Positions 1-11,941 of a DNA stretch of 64,000 nucleotides are shown piece after piece. This DNA comes from Limonium bicolor. Taxonomy: Eukaryota; Streptophyta; Magnoliopsida; Caryophyllales; Plumbaginaceae. Made by a program: the position numbers and the translations under genes. Positions within the stretch are counted from its first letter, which is position 1. Each line of letters begins with the position of its first letter. The stretch covers positions 188,870,925 to 188,934,924 of the forward strand of contig CM041782.1 in NCBI GenBank assembly GCA_023374045.1, read 5' to 3'. The notes under the pieces are model-generated. The model was not told the origin of the DNA, searched no databases, and saw nothing but the letters and a program-made list of their open reading frames with translations.

Positions 1-2025
1 CTCTTCCACTACAGAACTACCATGTGCATCAGTGACCAAAATGAAAAGAAGTAGTCCTTTCCATATCGTGGGGTCACCATGCGGGAGTTGTCACTCCCTA
101 AAAGTCCCAAGATCCAGGAGCCAATCACCAAGCCGACCTCACTTGAGAATCACTACCCCGACAGCGACCCCAACAGCTAAACCCTCTTCAAGGCCGATAG
201 TAATGGGATGAGCTTCATGAGCCATGAGCTGAATTCGACTCAAGCGAGATTAGATGTAGCCTTACCACTCATGCATTGCATCAAAAAAACAAACAAACAC
301 AAAAAACATTCATTCAACCATCTTCATTATCACTTTCAGCATTTCGCGCATCATACATAGTAATTCCATATTACCACAATAGATTGCATTGTAGATAGTT
401 GCACTTTCATACTCTCGTATCGAAACGACATCTTTGGGGAAAACCTTGAGAGATTGATTGAACAAAATGCTTGAATCACTAAACTCTCGACCCGTCAATT
501 CACACAAGGGTTTGATCAAAATCAGCACCACAACAAAGTGAGTAGCGTGCGAAAAGCGGTATTTTCCCTTGAATTTCAAATGAGGGCGTTGGACAATCCG
601 ATGAGCGATGAGGGAAGGTAAAGAGATTCCATGGAGGTAAAACCACGAGCGACATGTGCATTCCTTCAGCACATTGGGAGGCACAACTCGTAGCGAGATC
701 GATGTCGATAAACAGGATACGAACTATGATTCATGCAAAGATTCGAGAATAGTAAGAAAACAATCATTGACTAATGAGGATGACAAGGCACTTAGGATCA
801 AAAATCTCCACAAAACCAAAGAGCTTTAACTGCCCTCTACATAATCCCTTAGTGAGCCCCACTGAGCCTTTCACAACAAACCTTCTTCTACGAACTCCAC
901 AACATGCCAACTCACATACACATACTTACTCACCCTTGCAATAGAGGAGCTCGAAGGAGCCGGAGCCATGACCCCTCCCCACCATCTTTCACAAAACAAC
1001 AAATAAAATGTTCAAAGAAATCAGTGAGTCAGTGCAACTCCAGAGTCGAACACCAAAAAAATAACACCAAAATTGTCCAAGAAGATCAATGAGCCAATGC
1101 AGCTCCAAAGCTGAAAGCCAAAATAAAAGGCGAAGAACGCTTGAGAAAGTCGATGAGCCCAAAAATGAGAAGAAAGTTCGAACCGTACACTAGAAGAGAC
1201 AAGAAGGAGAAATCCAAATCGAAAGGACCAATGATGTCCCGAGGAAAGCAATAAAAGGTTGTCAAAACCTGTCCAATCATCCCACCCATGGCAAAGGCAA
1301 AACATATCCTCTATTGCACAAAAACTCCACAACTTCCAAACAAATCCTCCAGTCCCATGTGACATACATCATACCCTTCATCCCCGTTATAACCCAATAA
1401 AAGACCTCTGACTCGTTAGTTGATGAGCGTTAACCGAAAGTATCGGATCTGAAACATGAATCATAAGCTTTGTACTTGTTATCAACATATCCCGCCATAC
1501 TAAAGGGACCATGAGCGAATGAGAGCGACCTTACTCCGCAAGGTCTTACGAGTGCGAGTGACTCTTCAAATTAAGCACCAAAACATAAACAGCCTACCCC
1601 ATTGCATGTGAGGAGTTGGTAAGGATCAGAAAGTCCAGAACCTTGAAAGGAAATTCTAAGGAAAATACTGCTCCGAGCTTCGAGAGCATCATCACACCAT
1701 TTGCACACACGGTCATACTCATGAAAGATTGACCCATATCCCTCCGTGAGAGGAAAGTGATTCACGCATTCTAGCTCAACAATCACTCAAGATCAAACTA
1801 AAGATGTCTTATATTCGTAAACCTTATATTAATAGAGATAGGACCGTACCTTCTCTCCAAAAGCTGCATATGAATTTTGCATCATGTCTAGTATTTAATA
1901 TTTGCATGCACCATAATCATTTCATCATCAACATCCCACTGGTAAGAACTTTGCCTAGTCTCGTGGAAGGTCGACTTCAGTTGCCGCTATCAAAGCGTAA
2001 CTTCTGATAAAAAAAAGTCAAAGAT

Positions 2026-2790
2026 GGAGCCATCCCATGGCCATATCTAGAACCAAGTTAGAGCCATACAGGAGCCATCCTCAGATATTGAGACCATCTC
2101 CAGAGATACACATGAGCCAACCCAACAGTTCGAGAACAATACGGGAGCCACCTCAAATCCATATCGGAGCCATTTCGTCACCAGGGTCTTGCCTACAGAG
2201 TTTCGAACTACGTATGGTCTGATCTCAATGCGAAATTGAGTACGTAGGCAGCCCGCCCAGGGTGCGACCACCTCACAGGCAAAAGTTCCCCTTTTTCCTC
2301 ACCGTTACCAATGGAGCCATCCCGTAGCCTCCCCGGAGCCATCCCGAGCTATCCCGGAGCCATCAATCTGAAGCCTTAACTGACCATACCAAAGCCATTC
2401 ATCCACAACTAAAAAACTGTCAACCGCATCAAAGTACACAAATCACATCGACCCACCACTCGACTCGAAATCCAAACCAAAGCAAAATCCACCAACCACC
2501 CCGAAAATCTTTAACCAGATCAAAACCCACCAACCATCCCAGAGTCGTTGCTCACAAGGAAGTCACATATCAAACCGGAGCCATCTGACTGCACTGGAGC
2601 TATCCAATCACATCGGAGCCATCTGATCATACCAAAGACATCCGGTCATATCAAAGCCATCAAGGTCCAAAGTCACGCATTCACAAAACCATCCATTCAA
2701 AAACCAATCACAAAATCAAAAACCAAAACAAAAACTCAAGAGCCATACCGGAGCCATCTCGAAACTCTGGAGCCAAGAGTCCTACCAAAT
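2026..2790 (+). repeat. Dispersed GGAGCCATC motif cluster
   Basis: A dozen or so exact or near copies of GGAGCCATC are scattered here, for example near 2028, 2070, 2165, 2311, 2334, 2354, 2577, 2617 and 2751. The same word forms the end of T1's polypurine tract at 4045-4053, just before the LTR. Spacing is irregular, so this is not a simple tandem repeat. Confidence 0.6.
2205..2269 (+). repeat. Tat/Ogre LTR-type conserved block, internal copy
   Basis: A 65-bp block starting GAACTACGTATGG and holding GAGTACGTAGGCAGCC. It is strongly similar to the block at 9636-9700 inside T1's LTR. Both contain a small stem (CTCAA...TTGAG). Blocks of this kind are familiar from LTRs of Tat/Ogre elements, so a copy in the internal region suggests an LTR-derived fragment. 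Confidence 0.6.
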
Positions 2791-3005
2791 CCCGAAACTA
2801 TAGTGCACATCGGGCGAGACTGTCAAAGCAAAACCGAAACACAAGTCCCACACTGACGAAGTCAAGTGCAACATTAATAGAAACCATTCGACTATCACAT
2901 CCCTCACAGATCAACCAAAAAACATCCAATCACGAATCAATCCACAATCAAAATCATCCTTCAATCAACCACTCAAAACAACGAGTTTCGTACAACTCGA
3001 TCAAA

Positions 3006-3942
3006 GTATTATAGGCCCGTCATAAGCCTTCATACTTTCAATTGCATTCTAGGCCCGTCATAAGTCCTAGAGCTAGACATCGAGTTCTAGTTGAGGCCCG
3101 TCATCAGTCCTCATGCATAACCCATATATCGATTGTATTCTAGGCCCGTCATTAGTCCTAGAGCTAGACACTGAGATCTAGTTGAGGCCCGTCATTAGTC
3201 CTCATACATTTCGAAGATGCATTCTAGGCCCGTCATAAGTCCTAGAGCTAGACATCGAGTTCTAGTTGAGGCCCGTCATCAGTCCTCATGCATAACCCAT
3301 ATACCGATTGTATTCTAGGCCCGTCATTAGTCCTAGAGCTAGACACCGAGATCTAGTTGAGGCCCGTCATTAGTCCTCATACATTTCGAAGATGCATTCT
3401 AGGCCTCATAAGTCTTAGAGCTAGACACCGAGTTCTAGTTGAGGCCCGTCATCAGTCCTCATGCATAACCCATATACCGATTGTATTCTAGGCCCGTCAT
3501 TAGTCCTAGAGCTAGACACCGAGATCTAGTTGAGGCCCGTCATTAGTCCTCATACATTTCGAAGATGCATTCTAGGCCCGTCATAAGTCCTAGAGCTAGA
3601 CACCGAGTTCTAGTTGAGGCCCGTCATTAGTCCTCATGCATAACCAATATACCGATTATATTCTAGGCCCGTCATTAGTCCTAGAGCTAGACACCGAGAT
3701 CTAGTTGAGGCCCGTCATTAGTCCTCATACATTTCGAAGATGCATTCTAGGCCCGTCATAAGTCCTAGAGCTAGACATCGAGTTCTAGTTGAGGCCCGTC
3801 ATTAGTCCTCATGCATAGGTTGTTTGATCGTATTCTAGGCCCGTCATTAGTCCTAGAGCTAGACACCGAGATCTAGTTGAGGCCCGTCATTAGTCCTCAT
3901 ACCATCAATCACCGCAATCTGGGGCCCGTCATAAGTCCCCGT
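3006..3942 (+). repeat. 175-bp tandem repeat made of alternating hairpins
   Basis: Five copies of a unit of about 175 bp, marked by ATTCTAGG at about 3046, 3221, 3396, 3569 and 3744. Each unit holds four sub-units spaced 40-50 bp apart, each containing CCCGTCAT(A/T)AGT or a variant. The flanks of this core are complementary and alternate: TCTAGG/CCTAGA, then TGAGG/CCTCA. The last sub-unit (about 3920-3937) has GGGG/CCCC instead. About 21 cores are present; one, near 3400, has lost its core bases. Confidence 0.9.
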
Positions 3943-3977
3943 GCACCCGCATTCATAAGAACAGACCATAAACCGTA

Positions 3978-4075
3978 GTGAGAATTTTTGGCGTCCCGTC
4001 AACCTTGATCCAATTCTGCAAGGGCTTGCAGAATTGAATCAAGGGGAGCCATCTGTTGACACCAAAAATTCTCAC
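3978..4075. repeat. Imperfect inverted repeat across the T1 PPT/LTR junction
   Basis: GTGAGAATTTTTGG (3978-3991) is the perfect complement of CCAAAAATTCTCAC (4062-4075), the first bases of the LTR. Inside it, CCTTGATCCAATTCTGCAA pairs with TTGCAGAATTGAATCAAGG with one mismatch around a GGGC loop. The structure would fold the polypurine tract and the LTR start into one hairpin. Confidence 0.85.
4037..4053 (+). promoter_or_regulatory. T1 polypurine tract (plus-strand priming site)
   Basis: AATCAAGGGGAGCCATC lies directly before the LTR start TGTTGACACC. In LTR retrotransposons a purine-rich tract here primes plus-strand DNA synthesis. It sets the orientation and the LTR boundary. Confidence 0.65.
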
Positions 4076-5265
4076 CCCATAAAGCAAATTCCGAAATAAT
4101 AAGAGGGGTCGTCGCCTTTCTTTTTTTCAAAACATATTAACGTGTGTGCTTAGACGAAACCATCATTTTATAATCTTTTTCAAAACATTTAAAAAAAAAA
4201 ACACAATTCTTCGAAAATGAATTTCCATCGACAGTCCAGTTTCAAGGTCGTCCCCTTTTGTTTATTCTCATATTTCACTATCTTATTTTGTTTTGTTTAT
4301 ATTCTATTTATTTTATTTTATTTTATTTTATTTTTATTCATCTATTCACTTTTTATTATATTTTATTTTATTCTACTATTAGCATTAGTATTTTTATTTT
4401 CATTTCTATTTATACACACTCATTTTCATCACGAACCCAATCCACACTTAGTTGAACTCCAGCCTAGCCAACCTAGACCCTTAAACCCATTCCAGCACCT
4501 AGTATTGGACCTACCAAGCCAAACAAAAACACAAAGCCCACTCATAAACCCTAGAAGCCACCCTTTCTCATGACAACAAGAAAAACCCTAGTGATTCTTC
4601 ACTTAACAATGAACATCCGCGTCTCCTTCTCCGGGCTTGATCTCTCGGTCATTTTTTTTCCTTCGATCCGCAAAACAAAAACTATAGCCGACACTGCTCC
4701 CTCAGATCACCACCGGTCGATACCTCAACTTCTTCTTCCAGGCATTTTCTTCCTCTGTCGATTGTTTACTCACACTCAACCTTCAACCTCGATTAATCTC
4801 AGAAACTGCCAAATCCATCGCTCATCAGCCACCACCTTCTTCCTCGTCGATTCCTTCTGTTTCTCCCACCTCTCACTCTTCTTTTGATCAATTTCTGAAA
4901 ATTGAAACATAACATCGACCACCACCATCTTCTTCACTCCCGTCTTCGATCGACCTTCTTCAATTCATGAAACCCAGAACGCAGTAGTAGTCTCCATATT
5001 CACCCATGTTCGATTCCACAAAAATGTCCAGGTCCTCTGCCTTCAAATCTCGAGAAAAAACGCCCATAGCCCTCGATCGTTCCCCTCATCTCCAAAAAAA
5101 AAAACCAGAACCACGACACACACTTCGAACCTCTCACTCCAGAAACCGGCTCCACGCCATCGCTCTGAAGAAATTCTTTCAGTGAAAACTCGCACAATGC
5201 TCTTCCTCATGTCTTCTCGATCGTTCTCAAATACTAAAACCAGAACATCCCATTCTTCCGTGGAA

Positions 5266-5765
5266 NNNNNNNNNNNNNNNNNNNNNNNNNNNNNNNNNNN
5301 NNNNNNNNNNNNNNNNNNNNNNNNNNNNNNNNNNNNNNNNNNNNNNNNNNNNNNNNNNNNNNNNNNNNNNNNNNNNNNNNNNNNNNNNNNNNNNNNNNNN
5401 NNNNNNNNNNNNNNNNNNNNNNNNNNNNNNNNNNNNNNNNNNNNNNNNNNNNNNNNNNNNNNNNNNNNNNNNNNNNNNNNNNNNNNNNNNNNNNNNNNNN
5501 NNNNNNNNNNNNNNNNNNNNNNNNNNNNNNNNNNNNNNNNNNNNNNNNNNNNNNNNNNNNNNNNNNNNNNNNNNNNNNNNNNNNNNNNNNNNNNNNNNNN
5601 NNNNNNNNNNNNNNNNNNNNNNNNNNNNNNNNNNNNNNNNNNNNNNNNNNNNNNNNNNNNNNNNNNNNNNNNNNNNNNNNNNNNNNNNNNNNNNNNNNNN
5701 NNNNNNNNNNNNNNNNNNNNNNNNNNNNNNNNNNNNNNNNNNNNNNNNNNNNNNNNNNNNNNNNN
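5266..5765. other. Assembly gap, 500 N
   Basis: Exactly 500 N, the usual placeholder for a gap of unknown size. Open frames running through it are meaningless. Confidence 0.98.
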
Positions 5766-8462
5766 GAGCGAATCGATACCCAGAATCAATAACCTCACAA
5801 CAGAAAACACCACATCTTGCTGTAAAAGCTTCTCACGATCGTTCAAAAATCTTCATTTGACCGAGGAATCCCTCTGTATATCCTTTGTTTGGTTACCTTC
5901 GATTCTCCATCGTTGCAGACGGTTACTCTCTAGGCCTCTTTCGGTTTCTTCTGTCTTGGCTCCGTCGCCATGGGTCGCAACCTTTGTTCGATTACTTGCT
6001 TATGCTTGCGTCTGCAAGAGCTGGTCATTCTGGATTTTTTTTTTCTCTTTGTACAGTGGTCACGTTTTTGAACTTGACCAAAATGGGTTATGGGTGCTCA
6101 TCTGAAACTTGTTTGATTCTCTGCTTACCAACTGGGGTTTGACAATCCACCGTTACGGAAAACTAACGTGACTCTTGTGCCCCTGATTGAAATCTGCTCA
6201 TCCGGACTTACGATGCTGATTAGCGTTATTCTCTGCCCTAACCCTCTTTTTTGTTGGATATATCCATTCTTATTTCATTTGAGGACTACCCCTTCTTAAC
6301 GCTTGTTTTTTGCTTGCTGTCTTTTGTTTCTAGTCTCTTCTTGCAGTTGACACCCGTTTGCCCTCATGCTGGCATTTAAGCTTCATCTGGCTAATGACTC
6401 TGCCTTAGTTGCATTGTTGACGGATCTTGAGGCTACCTCTTCATCGAATTGGCTGAAATATCACGTTGATATCTCATTGTTGCCAGAAACAGGTATAGTC
6501 TTGATCAATTGGTCATTGGTTTAAATTCTGATATACACTCCATTGTGTTTATGACTGATCCTTTAAGACCTATTTACCGATCTCCATGTGACTGCACGGC
6601 ATGATTTAGCTGATTATTATCTCTAATCCACTTTGTTACGTTGTGTATGACGCTGGCCTCACTCCTTGTGCTTTCCGACCTTCCATTGTTTGATTGTGGA
6701 GCCCATTTGTTGCCTTGATGATTATTATGCGTTGTTCTGGTTTGTGGACTGATACCCGAATTTATTGTCTGCAACATTCGTGATGACATACTGTGGCTTG
6801 CTAAACTCTTAAACTTCATAGCTTTTCCTCATGGGTTTGGAAATTCTGTTGGTCAGCTACTCTTGATTACTATTTGATAAACTGCTTAAGAATCGCCCCT
6901 TTTGCATAAGGGATGTTGATCTGGAAACCGTTTTATTTATACACTGTTACTTGCCCCTTGGGTATTACGCTGCTTGGAAGTCATATTGGCCACGTATTTC
7001 TCGGTTTTGGAAATTACATTTGCTGTTAGTACTAATCTTGCTCTTTGATATCAGATTGGAAATGATTTTTAATTCTAGCACAACTTTGCTCTTGCGCATT
7101 GCCGTACTTGTTTAATCCACATCTGTTATATCCTCACTTCATGACTTTGACTGAGACCCACAAAATTGTGAAACTTGAGTTGGACATGCTTGCTGGAATC
7201 GACTTTGGGCTTGGCAATTTGACCACACGATTGCGCCTTGGGCTTGGTATTACTTCATGGGTTGAAACCCCTCGTTTGCCTTCTTATTGCGAGAAACTTG
7301 CTAATCTCTTTCTTCATGCCTTGAACTTGGTTTGGAAATCAAAATTGCTTCAGATTTAAACTTGTTCTTGCGCATTGATATGGGTTGGAAATTTGTTTGA
7401 AACTAGCATAACTTGTCCCCGTGCTTAGATAAAACATAGATCTGAGAGATAGTTGCCCTATGCTATAATTGCTAGATAATCACTCATCGCTGATGGTCCT
7501 CATTATTTTTCATCTAGAAGGGAAATGATATAACCCATCTAGGTATGATCCCACATGACTCCATAACCCCTATCTTAGATACTACACTTCGGTTGAGTCA
7601 TATTCTAAGATGACGAATTAATTTGAGTAGCAACCCCAATGCATGATTTATTTTACAATTCATAGCATTCGTTGGCAGCTTGAGACTCTTTTCTATGTTC
7701 TCGTTTGGGTGTGGGAGATGATTAGATTGCCCCCTTTCCTCCCATTGAGAGGGGCCGTATGATCCCATTGCACACACCCACCCTCTTACCTTTCATTACT
7801 AACCAAACTCGTGTTTCCTTGTTTTTGTTCCATGACATGTACAGGATGGATTGATGAATGAAAAACTGCTCGGAGATTAAGGAGATGGACTTTGGCTAGG
7901 ACTACCGTGGCTCTCCCTTCAAACGTAAAAAACGGTTGGTGTATCTCTTCGGATCCCCTTCAGCTCGAGTGAGGCGGCGTCGATGCGACCCCCCATAGCA
8001 GCTCTCTTAATTCAGCATTTTAATTCAACACTTTAATTTTGTTATCATTAGTTGTAATTTGTCTATTAGTGGTTCTACCTTGCATAGTCTTGAATTTCAT
8101 AATTTTCTGTATTTGTCGGCTTGATCATCTTTACTCTGTCTATCTTTCGTACATATTTTTGAATGCTTGTTTATATATGTTCGGTTCTATTATACATTGG
8201 GCGTTTTATTTGTTAGTTTCGTCTTATAAACTGTTAGATTAGTTTAACACTTGTAGCCATTAGAATAGCCTTTAGGTTTACCCACTTATTTCTGGACATT
8301 TAGAGTCCAGTTTAGAGAAGCTTCTAGGTTCAAGGATGTTCCTCACTCAGACGGGCCGTAGAGTCTGGTCGGTGGGGAATGCCCTTCCTTTATAAAATTT
8401 TCCAAACAATCCATAATTCTCAGAATAAAACTCACAATCAATGATTCGTTTCAACCAATAAA

Positions 8463-8800
8463 AATCCAATTCAAAACCCAAAAATCAATCCCTCTCATAC
8501 TCCCTCATCATACACTCTTCAAAATAAATCTCTCTCATACTCTTTCACCAAACACACTCCAAAAATCAATCTCTTTCACACTCTTTCATCAAACACTTCA
8601 AAATCAATCTCTCTCACACTCTTTCATCAAACACTCCAAAAATCAATCCCTCTCATACTCACTCATCATACATTCTTCAAAATCAATCTCTTTCACTCTC
8701 TCATCGAACACCCTTCAAATCCAATCTTTCTCATGCTCCAACAACAAACACATTTCAAAAACAATCCTTTTCACACTCACTCATCAAACACTCTCCATAC
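8463..8800. repeat. Degenerate tandem repeat of about 40-50 bp in the T1 LTR
   Basis: About eight diverged copies of a unit like AAAATCAATCTCTCTCACAC followed by CTCTTTCATCAAACACTC. The strand is almost free of G. Confidence 0.8.
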
Positions 8801-9139
8801 ACAATTCAAAATTCATTCCAATTCAATGTCAATCCCAACTGCAAATCATCCAATTTGAGGCCCAGCAATCATTTCAGTTTAAGGCCCAATAATCAAATTC
8901 AATCTAGCCCACTTCCAAACTTGGCCTACATTTCTAGGTCCAAACCTGGCCCGTTTTCTAAGGCCCAACCCGGCCCGCTTTCCAAGGCTCAACCTGGTCT
9001 ATGTTTTAAGGTCCTAACCTGGCCCGCTTTCCAAAGCCAATAGCGGCCCACATTTTAAGGCCTAATCCGGTCCAAACTCCAAATCACTCCAAACTCAAAT
9101 CATCTCCCAAATCCTGATTTCTTCCAAACTTCTATAGTC

Positions 9140-9500
9140 TCACAGGCCCGAGCGCCTCACAGAATCAAACATCTCAATTTCTCCACCACTCAAGATTTCA
9201 AACGTCTCACAGACCCGAGCGTCTCATAGACCTTGACATCCCGTACTTCCCACTACACAAACATCCCAAATGTCTCATAGACCCGAGCGTCTCACAGACT
9301 AACCTCCCAGACCTGAAACTCCGAACCCTTCCAAATCTCAAACACCTCAAAAACCCTCAGCTTCTCACACCCGAACACCTTCAAAATTCATAACCCTTTC
9401 AAGCCTCGAACATCTCACAGACCCGAGTGTCTCACAGACTTCATTATTTCAAGAACCTAAATGTCTCACAGAGTTGAGCATCTCACAGACTCTCACACCT
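9140..9500. repeat. Spaced repeat CTCACAGACCCGAGCGTCTC
   Basis: Five or six copies of CTCACAGACCCGAGYGTCTC or close variants (about 9142, 9206, 9277, 9415, 9470), separated by unrelated CA-rich text, inside the T1 LTR. Confidence 0.75.
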
Positions 9501-9635
9501 CAAACTCCAAAACGAACCAGACAATCTGCAAACCTCACAAAAATGACCACAAAACCTCTTTGACTCCTCAAAGACCCAAAAGGTCAAAACCCCAATTCCT
9601 TCAAAACCCCAAAACTCCCAAACCTCCAAAAAACT

Positions 9636-9700
9636 GAACTACGTAAGGTCTGATCTCAACAGGGAGTTGAGTACGTAGGCAGCCCATCCAGGGTGCGACC
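9636..9700 (+). repeat. Conserved Tat/Ogre LTR block
   Basis: Starts GAACTACGTAAGGTCTGATC and contains GAGTACGTAGGCAGCC and GGGTGCGACC. It is about 0.7 kb before the probable LTR end and matches 2205-2269. It supports the Tat/Ogre assignment of T1. Confidence 0.65.
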
Positions 9701-10440
9701 CCATTCCATTCAAAAAACCATTTTCCCACTCTAAGGTGTTCTTCATGCCTCTCAAAACCTTATTCGGTTCCCACAAACTTGAAACCATCAGACTTCAAGT
9801 CTTGTATTCACTCAACCTCAAACTTCTCCCCAATCTTCATTCTATACTCATTCAAATTCATCAATTCTTCTTTTTGGCGCTAGCTTGGCAGAAAAGCTCG
9901 CCTCATCCACTCGTTTTCTCTCCTCCTGTCCTAATCCTATCCTTTGGCTTTAAATTGAATCTCTCCATAAGGTTTTGAAAGAAGGCAATCCCGACAATTG
10001 GAGACCGAGGTTTCCTCGGGCACCAATCCGAAGTCATGGTCGTTGCCACTTCTAAGGGGTGTAACCCAGTGCGAACCCACACAGAATCTTTGACATGACC
10101 GGATAAGTCCTATCCATAGGTAATAATCTCAGAGTCAATTAACGGTTCTTAGAACCCGATCTTCCTTCCTAGTTATCATAGGTCAAACTAGGTGGCGACT
10201 CTAGTCAACTCCTCCTTATAGAGGCATAAGTCCGCGTGGAGCCCATTGAGAGCGGGTGTAGTGCTCACTAGCATTCCCCATAAGCTTTTTGGGAAAGACG
10301 GACGATGTAGTAGGTATTTGAGGGATGCCAGATTAACGGGTTTTCACCCTCCACAGAATGGCAAATTTCTAGGATCTAGACTTCTTAGTTAGACCATGAT
10401 TTAATAGACCCCCTCATACCGAAAAATCACCCTCCACAAG

Positions 10441-10690
10441 GGGTAATGAAAGTAATTGAACCCTAATTAAGTCAAATATCATGCCCCCAAACCCGAACTC
10501 TCCTTTCCTAATTTGATCTAGGTCAAAATTAGGTGGTAACTCATAATAGGTTCCAGTGAGCTAGCTTAGGTTTTAATAATTATGGTTATATGACTTAGTT
10601 ATTAAACTTAGGTTATAAGTGGACTAAAACCCGATCAGATCCTAATCAACTTAATCAACATAGAATAGGGTTTAAAAATCGAGGCTCATA
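10441..10690 (+). mobile_element. T2 5' LTR, truncated remnant
   Basis: This 250-bp stretch (GGGTAATGAAAG to GAGGCTCATA) is nearly identical to 36982-37232, the end of T2's 3' LTR. Homology stops abruptly on the left, so only the last 250 bp or so of a LTR of about 1.77 kb remain. The terminal CA has become TA. A primer site follows at once. Confidence 0.8.
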
Positions 10691-10693
10691 GAA

Positions 10694-10711
10694 TGACGAC
10701 TCTGCTGGGGA
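10694..10711 (+). promoter_or_regulatory. T2 primer-binding site
   Basis: TGACGACTCTGCTGGGGA lies 3 bp after the LTR end. Tat/Ogre elements characteristically have TGGCGACTCTGCTGGGGA here; this copy has one G-to-A change at the third base. It sets plus orientation for T2. Confidence 0.7.
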
Positions 10712-11941
10712 CAAAATTCTTAATATTAACTTGTTTAAGTTTAAGAAAGAGGGCTTAACTCGAAAAATTGTTTATTTATGGCTTTATTACTTTGTTTGTT
10801 TACTTTCGTGCGCACTTTAATTTTCTGCACCTTTGCATCATATGAGAGCGAGGGTCCACGCAAACCGATTTCACCCCGGGACCCGTTTGAGGGTCCCCTG
10901 TCAGGGACTCACACCTTTTAGGTGATGTGAATAAGTGGGGGGAAAAGAGGAGGGCGTCGTCTAACCACACCCCCTTAATACCTAGGCTTTCACCCAAAGC
11001 ATTTTCCTGGCAGTGTCCTTACCTAACCTTGTTTGGTCATTCAAAGACCCGACCGTAGACGCTCACCTTCAGGTGATGTGAAAAAAGTGGGGAAGCCCAA
11101 AGAGAATAGCGTGCGAGCCCTATTCCTTTGTGGTGACCTGGGCCCATGCCCCAAGCACCTCTCCGGATCGATCCATACCCGGTTTGATTTAAACGTCTAG
11201 TGAGGACATGTTGAATTTGTGTGGGCTTTGTTTGCTTGTATGATTGGCCCACTACCCAGCCTAGAGATTGATAGGAACTTCTCCTACATCAACCTAGCCC
11301 AACCCGAATTAGCAGCTCTATTTGTTTACGGCCCAGAGCCCCTATTTGGTTTAATATGTGAGTCGTTCGGGCTTTGGCCCAAAAGCCTAGACTTAGGTGA
11401 TTTTTCTTCCGGCCTAATTTGAATTATCCAATTAGTTCTAGGCCCATAGAAAGAAATCCACCTGAACTTGAAATAACTCAAAAGTCCTGAAAATAAAATC
11501 CTTTTCGGCTTAGCAACCATCTTCTCTGAACCAAAAGAAAGTTTGGCCCATTTGTGATTTATGGACCATTCCAGCCCATGTGCTTTACTTCAGGCCCAAA
11601 CACATTCCGGCCCAAGGGCTCATTCTAGTCTAGGTAGACTTCCTATCCGGGACCTAGCCCAAAACTCTAGATCTAGGTGTCACCTCTTAGGCCCAATCAA
11701 AGCCATCTATTTAGATTTCAGTCCAAATTCCAATTCACAGTCTGAAAAATACTCCGGCCCAAACACCTCATTTTCTGGGTATCCTGGCTCACTTGCTTTC
11801 AATCTAAGCCTGTTCCGGTCTTCAATCTACCTTGTGAAGCGTCATTCTCATCCCAGTATCATTCAGCCCACTTCCTTTGTTAGCTAATGACGGACACCTA
11901 GGAAACAGGTAAACCCAAGTCCTAAGTGTGGTCCAATCAAC

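Larger units (their letters stand above)
1..4053 (+). mobile_element. T1: 3' internal region of a Tat/Ogre-like Ty3/gypsy element
   Basis: Non-coding 3' part of a large LTR retrotransposon; its gag-pol lies outside the window or is lost. Plus orientation is set by a polypurine tract at the right edge, followed directly by an LTR start (TGTTGACACC). About 300-1800 resembles 12900-14460 in the neighbouring element T2: both have a GAGCCTTTCA motif (near 865 and 13368) and similar text around 1345-1450 and 13860-13960. No reading frame here resembles a known protein. The rest is GGAGCCATC-rich DNA (2020-2800), low-complexity CA-rich DNA (2860-3000) and the hairpin array at 3006-3942. The Tat/Ogre assignment is an inference from the LTR motif and from T2's gag. 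Confidence 0.6.
4054..10438 (+). mobile_element. T1 3' LTR, very long (about 6.4 kb including a gap)
   Basis: Begins with TGTTGACACCAAAAATTCTC right after the polypurine tract. The right edge is uncertain: TCACCCTCCACA occurs at both 10344-10355 and 10427-10438, and T2-type LTR sequence begins at 10441. LTRs of several kb are normal in Ogre-type elements. Inside are an A/T microsatellite (about 4300-4400), a 500-N gap, long mixed-composition text without coding signal (5766-8400), a pyrimidine-rich repeat (8460-8800), GGCCC-rich DNA (8850-9070), the GAACTACGT block (9636-9700) and a GGTGGCGACTCT motif (about 10190). No gene is supported in it. Confidence 0.5.

Noticed and set aside
5043..6105. 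Two long frames on opposite strands across 5266-5765
   Set aside because: They consist mostly of N; the real flanks are short and not protein-like.
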